A stretch of 64,000 bases of DNA from Helicostylum pulchrum (Eukaryota > Mucoromycota > Mucoromycetes > Mucorales > Mucoraceae), in contig JAIXMO010000001.1 of assembly GCA_025677825.1 (NCBI GenBank), forward strand, positions 868,001 to 932,000, given 5' to 3'. A model generated the notes under the pieces. That model made no database searches and was not told where the DNA came from. It worked only from the letters and a program-made list of their open reading frames with translations. The position numbers and the translations under genes were made by a program. Below, in pieces: positions 13,417-25,238 of this stretch; position 1 is the stretch's first letter, and every line of letters starts with the position of its first letter.

Positions 13417-14945
13417 AGTAGCGGCTCTATTTAAGGGTGGCTGAAATGTGGAAGAAAGCCACCTTTCTATCGAACATTACTCTTATTATCGAGCAGTGAA
13501 TAATTACTTCTAAAGAAAAAAGCTCACTGAGATACCGGACTTCTAAAATCGCTCACATAAGAAATCACTGCTAATTTTAGCAGTTAAAATAAATATTGGT
13601 TTTTATTTTTTAAAGAAACAAGAAATGCTTTTTGAACCCAAGTTTTATAATACAACATTGTTTTTTAACTATATCTTGGATAAAAAAAATTAAAAACAAA
13701 CTTTTTTGTTTTTTTTCGATTTTCATTTTTGGGGGTCAACCCCTTTGGTGTTTTTGTGCTTATTTTGAAATTACTCCTGATCCGATTTTTCTATCCTTGT
13801 AAAAGAAACATTGATGGTATAAACTTTGTTTATACGCTTTTAATCCATTTTAAATCATACTTTTAATGAAAAAATTGAAAGAGTAATCGCTGTTTTAGAC
13901 GTTTTTTTTGTTTGGGAAAAAAATACACTTTTTTAGTGTAACATCGTGTAACCATTTTCAGAGCTTCGCGATTACGTAAAATATAGTTTTTTATTACCGT
14001 GTTTGGTTATAGCACCAAATGTAGATATTCAAAAACTATATATTGGATGTTTATAAATAAAAGTGCTACATCTAAAACTGGGCGAGAAAACGCGCTTTAA
14101 AGAATTCGCTAATTTAAGGACCGCTTAACTCAAATTTTAGCCAAAACAAAACGTCTAAAACAGTGATTACTCGGTCAGTAATTTTTGTAAAAATATAGTT
14201 TAAGGTGGATTAAATGCACCTAAAAAAGCATAATATTATCATTGTTTATTTCACAGAAAACGTCAAATTGGATCGGAAATAATTTCAAAATAACCTCAAA
14301 AACACAAAAGGGGTTGACCCCTCAAAATGGCCAAAAATGATCAAAAATGATCGACTGAAGAAAAAAATAAAAAATCGAGAAAAAGTAAAAACAGCACATG
14401 GTTTTTAATTTTGGCGTTAAAGATAACATGCTAAAGCGTAACTTTTACTAAGTAACGTGGGTAAAAGAATAGTTTCCTGATGTTTAATCATGCAATGAAA
14501 ACATCTTTTTTCGATCACCGAAAAATGACGTTTTTTAGAAGTTACTTCTAAACCTTCACTTAAAAACGCGCGTTTTTGAGAGAATAACAAATGAGCAATA
14601 ATTAATTATGATAGTTGAAATAGTTCTTGAACTCGTGCAAGTTATTGTATAAAAAAATATGCTGTGTATCTTTTTCTGTAAGAGCTCAAACATTAAAATT
14701 ATATTGAATTCTATTAATTTTTTTTTTATGTCAATTAAAATAGTACAAAGCTATTTATTGGAGTACCATATAACAATACATTTAAAAACTATTAGCTATG
14801 GTATATAGAACTAAAAGGTATTTTTGCGTTCACTTTATTTGGTTTACACTGCATTCCTTTCCAATCTTTCATCACTTGGCAACAGTCTGTACTTAATTAC
14901 TTTTCTTAGTTAACTTTCTATAATAATTTATAAGTGTTGATGAGC
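13417..14945 (+). repeat. Dispersed non-coding repeat, copy A, with internal hairpin arms
   Basis: Copy A matches 40281-41900 in reverse orientation over nearly its whole length, from GTAGCGGCTCTATTTAA at its left end to TTTACACTGCATTCCTTTCC and TTAATTACTTTTC at its right end. Divergence is moderate, with small indels. Two arms, about 13727-13912 and 14141-14335, are imperfect reverse complements of each other around a 228-nt spacer; each contains the core GGGGTCAACCCC with flanking TTTTGTGTTTTTG, GATC and GTTTTAGACG blocks. No ORF over about 60 codons is shared between copies. No flanking target-site duplication was evident by eye, and I cannot assign a transposon class. Non-autonomous foldback element, solo-LTR-like remnant or other repeat all remain possible. 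Confidence 0.8.
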
Positions 14946-15072
14946 AAATTCATTTATATTTATACACTCATTTATATTTATTCACTCATTTATATTTATT
15001 CACTCATGTTTATACATATATATTATACACATTTTTATTTTTCATTTACCAAAAAAAAAGAAAAAAGTTCAT

Positions 15073-18000
15073 CTATTTTAATTCTAATAATACAGTCTTT
15101 TCGTCGTTCAACATGGCCTTTACCTTTTCAGGTACCTTTTCAATCTTATTTGCACTGTCAATTGTAGCATTTAAAATCTTTGTCCAAGCTTGGAACTCTT
15201 CTTCATCAGAAGCAAGCGCCAAAGCTTGATGAATCCATGCCAACAGACCATTGTATTGAATCAAATTAGATGTTACACTAGGGATAGCAGTTGCTTGTTC
15301 CATAATCTAATACGTTATTGATTAATACATGTGATTTGTTTGTTTGTTTGTTATTTTTTTTTGTTTTTTTGTTACCTCAATTACTGCCTTTTTACTTAAT
15401 TGATCAGCATATGCTGAATTGTAAAAAGTAGCAATCATATCGAAAATACTTTGTCTTGAGAAAATCTTGTAATCTTCGTATGTTCTTAATGAGGAAGATA
15501 AGACATAAAGCATCCAAAGACGTTCCTTTTTATGGTTGGGAGATGATGATGTAAATAAGAATGTAAACATGGGAACATACTACACATATAAAAAAAAATT
15601 AGTTAAAAAAATCCTCATATACACATATAAAACATCGACTTACGTTAAAATCAAATGTAGGGTTTTGCAAGATCCATGTAGAAATATGAGGGAGCATGAA
15701 ATGTTCAGGATGAAGTAATATAGATAAAGCATGAGCGACACAGACAGATATGGCAGATGGGACTCTAGGGGGTGCTTCAGCATCAGAACGACCTGTAATT
15801 GAGTTCTTGAAGGCCTCTAATACAAAGATGGCTGAAGGTTGTTCTTTAAATCTAGCATGCTCAACCATAACATAAAATTGATCAATCATTTGATAAGCAA
15901 TACAACGTACATCATTATTGGTAGAAGACATGCCCATAATAATAAATCCAAGTGCGTTACATTCAATGAATTTACGACATTCCACTGCACCAGAAGAAAT
16001 CAAGTTTGCGAAAAGGGGTAAGAAAAAGGAAGGATCATATACAGGAGATGTGCTAAAATCGTTTACTATAGAGTCATCGTGAACAGCTTGAAGAGTGCAT
16101 TCGGCAGGGAAATGTGTAAAGGTATATTTCATCAAGGCAGGATCAATCAAACTAAGGGTTTCAATAGATATAGCACTTGTCTGTAACAAGGTGCCGGCTT
16201 GTGCATGCGCTTGACGAGTACGATCAGAGCCAGGTCCCCACATCAACATCTTTGGAAGAATAGTTTCACGGCCTTGACTTTCACAAGACATTAGGATCTC
16301 TAAAATAAGTTTATCTGTGATGGAGGTGGTAGCACTGTAACTGGTTAAAAGAGGGTCCAATAAACCGTGGTTTTTAGCCAAGATGGCAGGTTGAATTTTG
16401 TTCAAAATATAAATTAAACGAATAATAGCAAGACGCTGAGCATTGTTTTCGGGAACTTGACGAGCGAGAAGTTTAGCAACATCAGGAGCGGTCAAGGTTT
16501 GGTATTCTTTATGATCAAGAATACGACGAAGATAGGTTTCAATAGGCTCCATTTTGTCGTAGTTAGCATAGACACGTTCAACAAGGATACCAACAAAACG
16601 AATTGCAGCAGCATCAGAAATATTATCCATAAGAGATGTCAAGATAAAATCACGAACAATTTCAGCTTCCAAGTTAGTGGTCCAGTTAAAGTTGGTCATT
16701 AACTTTACAAATTCAACAAGCTTGTCGTAGAATGCATCCTCAGGAGTCTCATCAGACATAACATTAGCATCAGCAGCAGCAGTCAATTGTTTAAGAAGAT
16801 GTTCAAGTACAGTTTGCATATACTCGATTTGGTCTTCTTTCTTATCAGATAACAAGTCGTGACCAATATGGATAATATCAACCAAGTTAGGGGTTAACAA
16901 AAGGGAATCATTTAAATGACTTAAAACAATAGAAGGAATATCGACCGAAGAAGCAATGCAAGAAGCACGAAGAGAATCAATGTCAATGATACACTTGTTT
17001 CCAGCCAAGATATGTTTGATAATAGGTTCACAACAAGCATTCAAAAGCACTTGAATAGCATTACTTTCAGCCTCATCCTTTTGTTGATCTCTAGTCATAC
17101 TCAATTCCAATAAAGAAAGAACTTCCAAATTAAATTCATCGGTAGTGCCCATCTTCCAAAGATGTGTGATAATTTCAAATGCTTTACTGGGGATAGCGTA
17201 TTGTGCGGATGTGGAACTGTACATATATTCGACAAGCACAAGTAAAAGTTTCTTCATGGTGTCGTTGAGATGGTTGTTTTTGGCGATCTTTTTACTAAAG
17301 GTGTGGAGTCCTTCAAAGTCTACTCTGATAACACAGTTCAATAAGGTTTGTGCATTTGATCCTTCACCAAAAATGTCAATAAATGAAACAGCCAATTGAA
17401 GCAACTAATATGTAGAAAGAAAAAAAAAGGTTAGCTAAAGCTTGAATAAATAATAAATAAATAAAAGAGAGGATTCAACTTACAGATAAATCAATTTCAC
17501 TAGGGAAAGTATTCAAATTTTCGAAATGAAGAATATCATTAGATAATTGAGTTTCAAGATATTTCAAAGAAGGATGAGTAAAGATATAATCCTTCAATTC
17601 GGAACGAATCTTGACTTCTTGAATCTGGTTCATTAAACCAACAATATGACGCAAAAGAGTAAAACATAATTTTAAGGCAGCATCCTTCTCGGTCTCAGTC
17701 TCGCTAATCAAAACTGCATTCAAGTGTTGGAATACAAAACAAGTAGCACCGATCAAGTCACGAGATTTGATAGTATCCAAAGAATGCTTTAAAACAGTCG
17801 CGGCGAATTCATGTTGGTATTTTTTGGTAATAATGGTGTTGTAAAAAAGTAAATCGAAAGGCATGTTTTTCAACATTGATGCTGTGTGTTCACTACTCAT
17901 AGGGAAAAAAATTAATAAAATATAAAACGTGCTATAATAAAACCATAAATACTTACTGTTCCATAGATACAAATGACTTCATATTTACAGTAGCACCATA

Positions 18001-21000
18001 ATCAAAGATACTACCAGCTAAAGGATGACGAAGACTTAAGTAATCAACAAGAGGTTCATACAATGTCCATTGTAATTTATGGTTACAGAACACAGAAGCT
18101 CTTTCCAAATGTAAATCCAAAACTTCGACAGGTAATTGATCGAGTAACTTGATAAAATTTTCTTTATACTCTGAAACATTCTCAATATCTTCAGTCTTGA
18201 TCAAAGTTGTAAATTGATCTTCGATTGTATCATTGTAAGCATTTTCGGAGGCTTCAACAGATTGAATTTCTTGGCCTAAACATAATCTAGTTTGAAGCAC
18301 CATTTCGTTCTTGCTCCACTTACTAACTTGACGAGGACTAATCGATTGATCAGCATTCAATTCTTTATCTAACTTGGAACAGATAGATTGAAGATAGTAT
18401 GGTACATTTTGTTTCGTAAGTAAAAGCCTGATCAAATTAGTCAAGTAAAGTGTGGCAGGTGTTCTATCAGTCTTGATAAAGTTCAAATTCTCACATAAAG
18501 TCAATAAAAGAGGACTGAAAGGATGCTTATAATCAGAACCACCAATATCAGAGTTGGAAGCGATAAGTGCACGAATCAAAATATTATTGGATTTTTCGGT
18601 TACTTCATTATTAACTGTGTTGACAAGTTCGACCAATTGATCAGTATATTTATATTGAGCTTTGCTGAATCTACTGATACAGTTATCCAAGAATTGTAAA
18701 ACTGCTTGTTGAACATCGGACATGGTTAATCCGTTAGCAGTTGAAAAGTTGCGAGGTAAAGCATTTAACCAAAGTTGAACTTCCTCAGGATCGTGGGTAA
18801 ACATGAAAGAATCAGATAAAGTCTGGTTTAAGAGTTTACCGGTCAAGTCACGAATATGCTTATAAGGCGTTTGAAGATATAAAGTTAACAATGTGGTGAT
18901 GTGAGAAGTAGAAGATCCAGCTAATGAAAATTTAAAATAAGTAAAATGAAAATTATAATTACAATGATTTTATGCTTACATGATTTACTGGTCCAGTTGA
19001 AATCAGGCATACTGAGAAAGAGCTTTAACAAATGAATCAAAGTACCAGGCTTGACAGCTAAAATGTCTGCAGGAATGAAATTACCAGGATCAATGTTAGA
19101 TTCCATCAAGGCTTCAGGGACAAATTCTTGATAGTATCTAATCAATCTGAACGCAGTATCTTGCAATAACTGATTTTGTGTAGCTTGTTCCTCCTCATCA
19201 ACACCTTCCTGTACACTAGCCATCTTATTTGATGTTTGCTTGTGTAAAGCAACCAACGTTTGAATCTCAGGAACACGACGACGTAATCCTTCACGGACAC
19301 TTTCAATACACTTTTTCCAATTTTCTGAAGGCTTTGATGGTTGTTCTAATTGTCCATCTGCAACAATTTGTTCCTTTGAATTCATCTCAGAGGCCTCAAG
19401 TGACATAATCACCTTTTCTATAGCATGAGCTACTTTACTATACTTTTGGAAAACGGCAGACAAAGCAAGCATGGTAGCGTATCTAACAAGTGGACTAGCA
19501 TGTTGAAGACCCTTACTAGATGATGAGCGATTGAAAACATTTGGAAGGATATTGTCGAGAATAGTCTCAGGGCTAGGAGGATCGGCGGGATAAAGTCGAG
19601 TTGCTCCATAATATAAAGAAGGAACAGGTAATTGCACAATCTTTTGTAATAAAGTGATGTTAGCAAGCCATTTACTAGAGATTCTTGGTTCAAACATTAA
19701 AATAGTATTATTCCAGAACCTAAAAGTGATTACAAGAGTTAATAACGGGTTTTCGATTTTGCATCAGTTTAAATTACGCTTACTCTTGAACAAGTTCAGG
19801 ACAAGCACCCAAAATCTTTAAAAGTAATTCTTGTTGACGCATATCATCTGCAGGTTTAAGAGTGGTTATAAACTTTGCTAATAAACGATTAGTGATTTTG
19901 GAGTTTTTGGATGATTCTTCAGAAGTGGGTTTGGCAGGATACCAAGCGGTATCACGGAAACAGACACCGACGTCTGGTACACTACAGATTGAAATAAGGA
20001 AATGGTGAACTAAATCAGCAGGGATACCCGTCTCTCCATCTGCAGTTTCCTCTTCTTCAGAACGAGCATAAATCTTTGCAAGTTTTTCCAAAATATAAGC
20101 TGAAAAGAAAAATGCCTTGGCACTTCTAGGTACAGCGTTATCCAAGATTAATTTTTCGTACGTGACTGAAAGAATTTGTTCGATCAACTGTAAAATAAAG
20201 AAAGGTCGTGTCAGTTTTGCATTACATACACTCTGATTTCTAACAAAATTACCGGATATGCATCCTCGTCCATTCCTACAAATACACCACTGACTAAACC
20301 TTTAACATTCAAAACTTGTTTTTTAATATCTGCATCACCGTGCTTGAAGAAAGCAAGTACGAATTGAACGTAATTGGTTCTTAAATCTAAATCAATTTCC
20401 GTTAATATTTTACTTAACGTATTCATATATAGTGACTACAAGTACCATATATATAACTTTGAGGTTTCTTTGATTTTTTGGCTTGACGATATCTGGAAGC
20501 TCTCAAAAAACCCTAATTGAGAAATAATAATAAAAAATTAGATCAAAGCTCATCACAATGATTGATATCTACTTTACATCAGCTTGGAAATTAAATGTGG
20601 TGAATAAATCTCTAGCGGTTGATTCGTTAAATGATACCATTGAAGTTAACAAACGATAAGTTGATTGACAGTGAGGAATACGCATGGAAGAAATACCACG
20701 ATAGATAAACTTCATTTGTCTTTGTAAAACTGCTTGAATAAGTTGAATACCATATGAACGAATAATAGGTGTTGTACATAATCTCATAAATAATCCAATA
20801 ATATCTGGTAACATACACTCCAAATCCTGTGTATTTGTCTATTTTTTAAAGGGTAAATAACAAAAACTCAAAACCAAACGTCAAAAAAAAAAGCTTACCG
20901 AAGCTTGATAATCCCATAAATTGTTAAGATCTCGACTGTCAGTACACGATTGACAATATTCAACAAGTGGTTTAGTGTATTTTTCAGTAGGATCTACTCT

Positions 21001-21212
21001 TGTCTTGATGGCGGTAGTTAATTGAGTTCTTAATTTGGACAAACCTAGAGTTTTTTTATGTAAAAAATAAAGGGTCAGTCAAATGTCAGAATTTATAAGC
21101 AAAATCAATTTTTACCTCTGATAAGGGTTTGAAGATCCTTCACCTTCAAGGCCTCTGCAACCTCTTTAGGATTTTTGTAATAGTCCTCTAGTTCGGTAAT
21201 ATTACTATTCAT
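15073..21212 (-). CDS. URB1: URB1/NPA1, nucleolar pre-60S assembly protein
   Basis: Twelve exons join in frame to 1803 residues (yeast Urb1: 1764): 21212-21116, 21044-20899, 20826-20578, 20512-20446, 20386-20253, 20187-19784, 19719-18980, 18920-17957, 17895-17484, 17404-15644, 15579-15376, 15306-15073. Urb1 is a huge helical-repeat scaffold of the earliest pre-60S particle, acting with Npa2, Dbp6, Nop8 and Rsa3. Recognition rests on the N-terminal Npa1 region ([57 protein letters not shown]) and on [20 protein letters not shown] in the middle. The rest is HEAT-like helix pairs with no catalytic motif. Intron 4 uses a weak GTACTT donor; I chose it because it alone restores the conserved YVQF segment in frame. 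Longest minus-strand gene here. Confidence 0.9.
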
Positions 21213-21810
21213 TAAAAGTTGAAAAGGCTACCTGTTTTATTTTTTCACTCTTCACAAACTATACATTTTTAATGATGGCTTGTCTGAATCGTGACCGTTA
21301 AACCTTTCCTGTCAGGTCTTGATTTAAACAAACAACATGCAAAATTTATAGCTATTGCTGCCTAAAGTGTTTGTTATATACAAAATAACGGTGTTTGGTT
21401 AACTTAGAAAGTGTTATGTGGTATTAGAAAAGCAAGCTGTTGAAGACTGAAAATAAGTTTTTTTTTCTTTTTTGCATGAAAAGTCTTTAAAAGTCACAGT
21501 GAGAACCCTGATGACTATCGAAAACAAAGATACGGATATATTCAGACTATATGTATTATTAGTAATAGTCTAATATATCCTTGGTAAATATAAACTTAAC
21601 GTTTATATTCAACTATTTTTTTTCGATCATCTTTTTTGTTGTTGCGCTCTACAATGGACGGTTACGTTATCGTTTGTGGTTCATTGATCGTCTTTTAATT
21701 ATTTTTTTATGTCCTGTTTTCCACAAATAAAAAACGCTACAATACATTGAATCGACACGACAATAAAAACAAAGTTTTAACTAATTTTGAAACGCGTTTA
21801 TTTAATTTAC
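21213..21810. other. URB1 promoter region
   Basis: Around 600 nt of AT-rich sequence upstream of URB1 with no supported gene, running into repeat copy C. Confidence 0.45.
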
Positions 21811-22040
21811 GAAGAGATTGTATAAAAGCGCCTAATTAATCTTCAAATGTGTATTATCAATCGATGTTATTCATAAACAAAAGGATAGTTACGAAGCAAA
21901 ATGATTGGAAGAAGATAGTAATATAAATCTTAAATAGTTACAAAGTAATTAGACTTGAAAGGAGTGTGTATCAGCAGTGAATCTTTAGAAAATCAACTAG
22001 GAAAAGTAATCAAATGCAGAGGGTTGCTAAGTGATACAAA
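21811..22040 (+). repeat. Dispersed repeat, truncated copy C
   Basis: This segment aligns in the same orientation with 40281-40515, the outer end of copy B. Shared blocks are GAGATT-TATAAAAGCG, TTATCAATCGATG, AGACTTGAA, GTGTATCAGCA and AAAAGTAAT. The match stops near 22040, so only the end opposite the hairpin arms is present. The TATAAAAG element followed 25-40 nt later by the conserved ATTATCAATCGATG looks promoter-like, but this is inference. Confidence 0.65.
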
Positions 22041-22484
22041 AAATCGACCGAGATAGTTATGCTGATTTGGGTAATTTTACTTGTTAATTAAAAAATAAAC
22101 AATAGATATTCACAAACAGTCAGATATGTTTTTTACTTAAAAAACTTATACATTGTTCACTAAAATGTACAGTTTTGACAGTTACGCCTCGGTAAGTTTT
22201 ATCTGTAATTTTTATTTGTACGTGAAATCATGTTGATGCCTAACACTCATAAATATATACGTTTAGTTTTGACATTTGTAAATAGTTATATCATACAACA
22301 GGTATCGTTAAGTGTAATGTAACATCTTATCAATTTAACTCATTTTGTTTCTTAACTAAGTTTCACTAATTATTTCTTTCTTTATCATAGTGTGAACTAT
22401 AATAATCAGTCAAATATGAAGCTTCCCTGTACCGGATTTTTATTTATTTGCATTATTGAAAGAAAAAATGACTTCATGTGTAGA
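22041..22484. other. AT-rich stretch, no gene seen
   Basis: Between the repeat fragment and the 3' end of the NUP85 relic. I see no conserved coding sequence. If the relic once had its missing C-terminal third, it should have lain here, but no frame shows it. Confidence 0.4.
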
Positions 22485-23881
22485 TCACGTATATGTAGTC
22501 CCTAAAACAGAAAGGATCTTTGATTTCATTTCTCCATATGTCATAAGATAGGTAAATGATTCTTTCGATAATCCAAACTGATTATTTAGATTAGATGCAT
22601 AAGTCAAGACAAAATAATCTCTTGCGTCCATTTTTAAAGTATCTCCATTTGCTAAAGAGTAATTCAAGGTGTGATTCAGCAAGTTCTTCTTGTTAAACAA
22701 GTCTGATACATGGGTAATAAACCACCAATCATAACTGGCACTACATTCAAGCCCTGTACATAAGTTACCCTCCAAGAAAAAGCGAAGTGGCGATTGATCG
22801 TTACTATTATGTCTTTTAAAGACATGTTGAGCGAATTCATGTATTGATTTACTGCACTGATGTCTTTGATAGAATCTAGAAGTAATCATACCAAGAACAT
22901 CGTTATCCGTGTATTTTAAGATGAAGTGTTCACTACCCATAAGAATATTCAATACGTCGATAATGTACTTTGCAGGATCTGAATATGGACGTCGTCTCAA
23001 TTATGTAAAAGCTGCTTTGATACGGCGGTGGTTTTTTTCGACAAACTGGATATCTTTGCTGGTTAAATCGCGTATAATTTCTACGTATCTTTTAAAGCTT
23101 TATGCGGTTTAAATCGGTGATCTGATAATACATGCTTCATAAGTGTAGATACGCTTTTGAGTTGACCTAATAAGATGAGTCGAGTGGTGTAAGGCCAGAA
23201 ATCTGCGTGATCGAATGTCGATTGACTATAGTATATAGACTGTCTATCGAATTCATGTAAATAAGCTATTGGCATACACATATAAAAAAAAAAGCATTAA
23301 AAGAATAAACGTATCAAAATAAAAATATCATACATTTATGACATTTGTTGTACCAATTCATTAACCGTATTGAAATATCTTCTTGATCAGCACCGGGAAA
23401 ATATAGAATTTGGCATAACATCCATACTCGCTCCAACTCTAAACATTTCTTTCTTTCTTCCATTGCTACTGGACCATAATACTAAATACAATGCAAAAAA
23501 AAAGTGAGCGAGCGCTTTTTTTTTGCGAGAAGGTTGCTATTTTTTTTATTTTATTTTTTTACCTGTTCGACCAAACGCGTTTGTTGCTTTAACACGTTCA
23601 AGTATTGGTCAGCATATTTACCCAAGTCTTTTTGACTAGGGCTAAATAAAACAAATAGGTTAGTTGAACGTAAAGCTTTCATTTTGTTTTCAATTACTTT
23701 TCATTAATTGTCTGAAATATTTTTGTCGACTCTGCATAAAGCTAAAAAAAAAAAGCATTAGTAACCCAATCGAGTTTTTAAAATATTTTTAGCATACTTT
23801 TGTTCTAATACAAGGTATAAGAACAGAATTATCGAGTCGCGAAGAACATAATTTTTTTATAATCGTATTTTGAGAGCTCAT
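22485..23881 (-). pseudogene. NUP85: Broken, C-terminally truncated copy of nucleoporin NUP85
   Basis: Exons 23881-23798, 23741-23698, 23641-23563, 23481-23334 and 23265-22485 splice cleanly and give a Nup85-like helical protein: YYGPVAMEERKKCLELERVW, LMNWYNKCH, DFWPYTTRLILLGQLKSVST and YDWWFITHVSDLF. Nup85 is a scaffold subunit of the Y complex of the nuclear pore, usually 650-750 residues. The last exon has two lesions. The frame shifts by one near 23085-23095 (after HKALK, resuming as YVEIIRDL), and an in-frame TAA at 23001-23003 interrupts IKAAFT and RRRPYSDP. The reading frame also ends at TTYT after only about 420 residues. A retained alternative is an 85-nt intron (donor GTAGAA, acceptor ATTGAG) that would bypass both lesions but would delete about 28 residues that look conserved. 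Pseudogene favoured. Confidence 0.72.
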
Positions 23882-24148
23882 GTTGTTTTGAAACAGAGAG
23901 AGAGAAAGGAGTTTTGGAGCAGCAGTACAATCAAAAGAGAAGTCTCCCATCGGACAGTGAATGTAGTGACTTTTTTGCAGGAAATATGTGCATCATTTTT
24001 AAGCAACCGCTGCGGATGCTCGATTTTGCTTTAATAATGTAAGTATAAGATACAAACAATAAAAGGGAATAGGGCAAGAAAAAAAAATATAACGGAAGTG
24101 ATAAAGATACCAAGATAGATACAGTTAAAAATTCGAATGATTGTACTA

Positions 24149-24470
24149 TCATGAATGCAATCCTTGTTTGTTAAGTGCAAGACGGTCTTTACGCCGGGTT
24201 TCTAACAAGTCGTCATGGTAATAGTATTACGATACCCATAATAAACCAATCAGGACAAAACTAATACATGCAAATGTAAGAAACAAAATCATAACTCAAG
24301 TGTACGCTTGATTTTTTTCTGTATGATCTTGAACGACGCCCACAAAATTATCAGGTACAGTAGTACCGATATCATTAGATGCTAAACCTAAATCTGTGCC
24401 AATATAATCTGAAGGTAAGATCATACTAACAAAAGTAACCATACAAATGGGACCAAAGGAAAGTGAGATA
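24149..24470 (-). pseudogene. C-terminal relic of an MFS-type transporter
   Basis: Reading from an apparent acceptor (CCTATAG) at 24470 gives SFGPICMVTFVSMILPSDYI, then GTDLGLASNDIGTTVPDNFVG, VVQDHTEKNQAYT, a TGA, VMILFLTFACISFVLIGLLW, VS, a TAA, and then a basic tail HDDLLETRRKDRLALNK. This is the layout of the last membrane segments and cytosolic tail of a major facilitator superfamily protein, and the IG-x-x-V-x-D-x-x-x-G-x-x-Q-D pattern recalls MFSD1-like fungal transporters. Two stops interrupt one continuous frame and no upstream exon can be read beyond the acceptor. It lies just upstream of the NUP85 relic, on the same strand. Confidence 0.5.
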
Positions 24471-25156
24471 CTATAGGATATGTTCCTTTTGCCTACGAGT
24501 TAAAAGTTTGTGGAGGAAGAAACAACCAAAAGTTAGTAAGTAGGTTTGTAATAGAGATGTGAATGCGGCTTTCAATAAGTATACGAATTAGTTATACTGA
24601 GTGATGATGTACGTTCAGGATATAATCTACGTTAAAAGTAGGGTACAAGTTTAGCCCTTGAAACCATAATGCATGTTACACAATTTAATCTAGTTGAATG
24701 TTTTTATTTCCAAGTATATTTCCTTTGAAATGTCAATAAGAAAAATAATCCGATTGATACCACCTATCATTGAGTAGAATAAACGCACGCCTACATATAC
24801 TCATAAGCAGCTACCATTCCCTGTTACTGCCATATTTTTTTTTATTTTAGAGTAAATAATACTTTCTACAGTGTATATACATCAGATTAAAATAATGCAA
24901 ACTTAAAAATGTCTCGACCTGAGTACGAATACATGATGCATTATAGATGGTTACTTTTTTGAGGCTGTGAAATATCAAGTCTTTAGACTGTAATACAATA
25001 GTGGACTGCAATATGCACTATAAGCCACTTTTGTGCTTTTTGGTATTGGGACCTGTTTGTAAATGAAAATCTACTCACGTGGAGGAAAAAGAAAAGAAAA
25101 GAAAAAAAAAAGATGGCTTATTTTAAAATCCGATTTTTTTTAGCTGCCCTGGGACC

Positions 25157-25190
<34 letters not shown>

Positions 25191-25238
25191 TATATCTAAT
25201 TATTCCTTCTTCTTTGAACTGTAAACAATCTCTTCATC
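24471..25238. other. Intergenic region ending in a T31 tract before the C2H2 gene
   Basis: No supported gene. A perfect T31 run (25159-25189) lies 49 nt upstream of the C2H2 start codon; similar pyrimidine tracts precede other genes here. The left part may contain further, unreadable MFS remains. Confidence 0.45.

Noticed and set aside
13417..14945. Interpretation of the dispersed repeat as an LTR of a retrotransposon
   Set aside because: The TATA-like end is suggestive, but no TG...CA termini, primer-binding site or polymerase remnants were found next to any copy, and the long inverted arms are not an LTR feature.
23004..23090. Treating 23090-22996 as an 85-nt intron that rescues NUP85
   Set aside because: It would remove residues that look conserved (FVEKNHRRIKAAF) and uses a weak ATTGAG acceptor, and it does not cure the missing C-terminal third. 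Kept only as an alternative.
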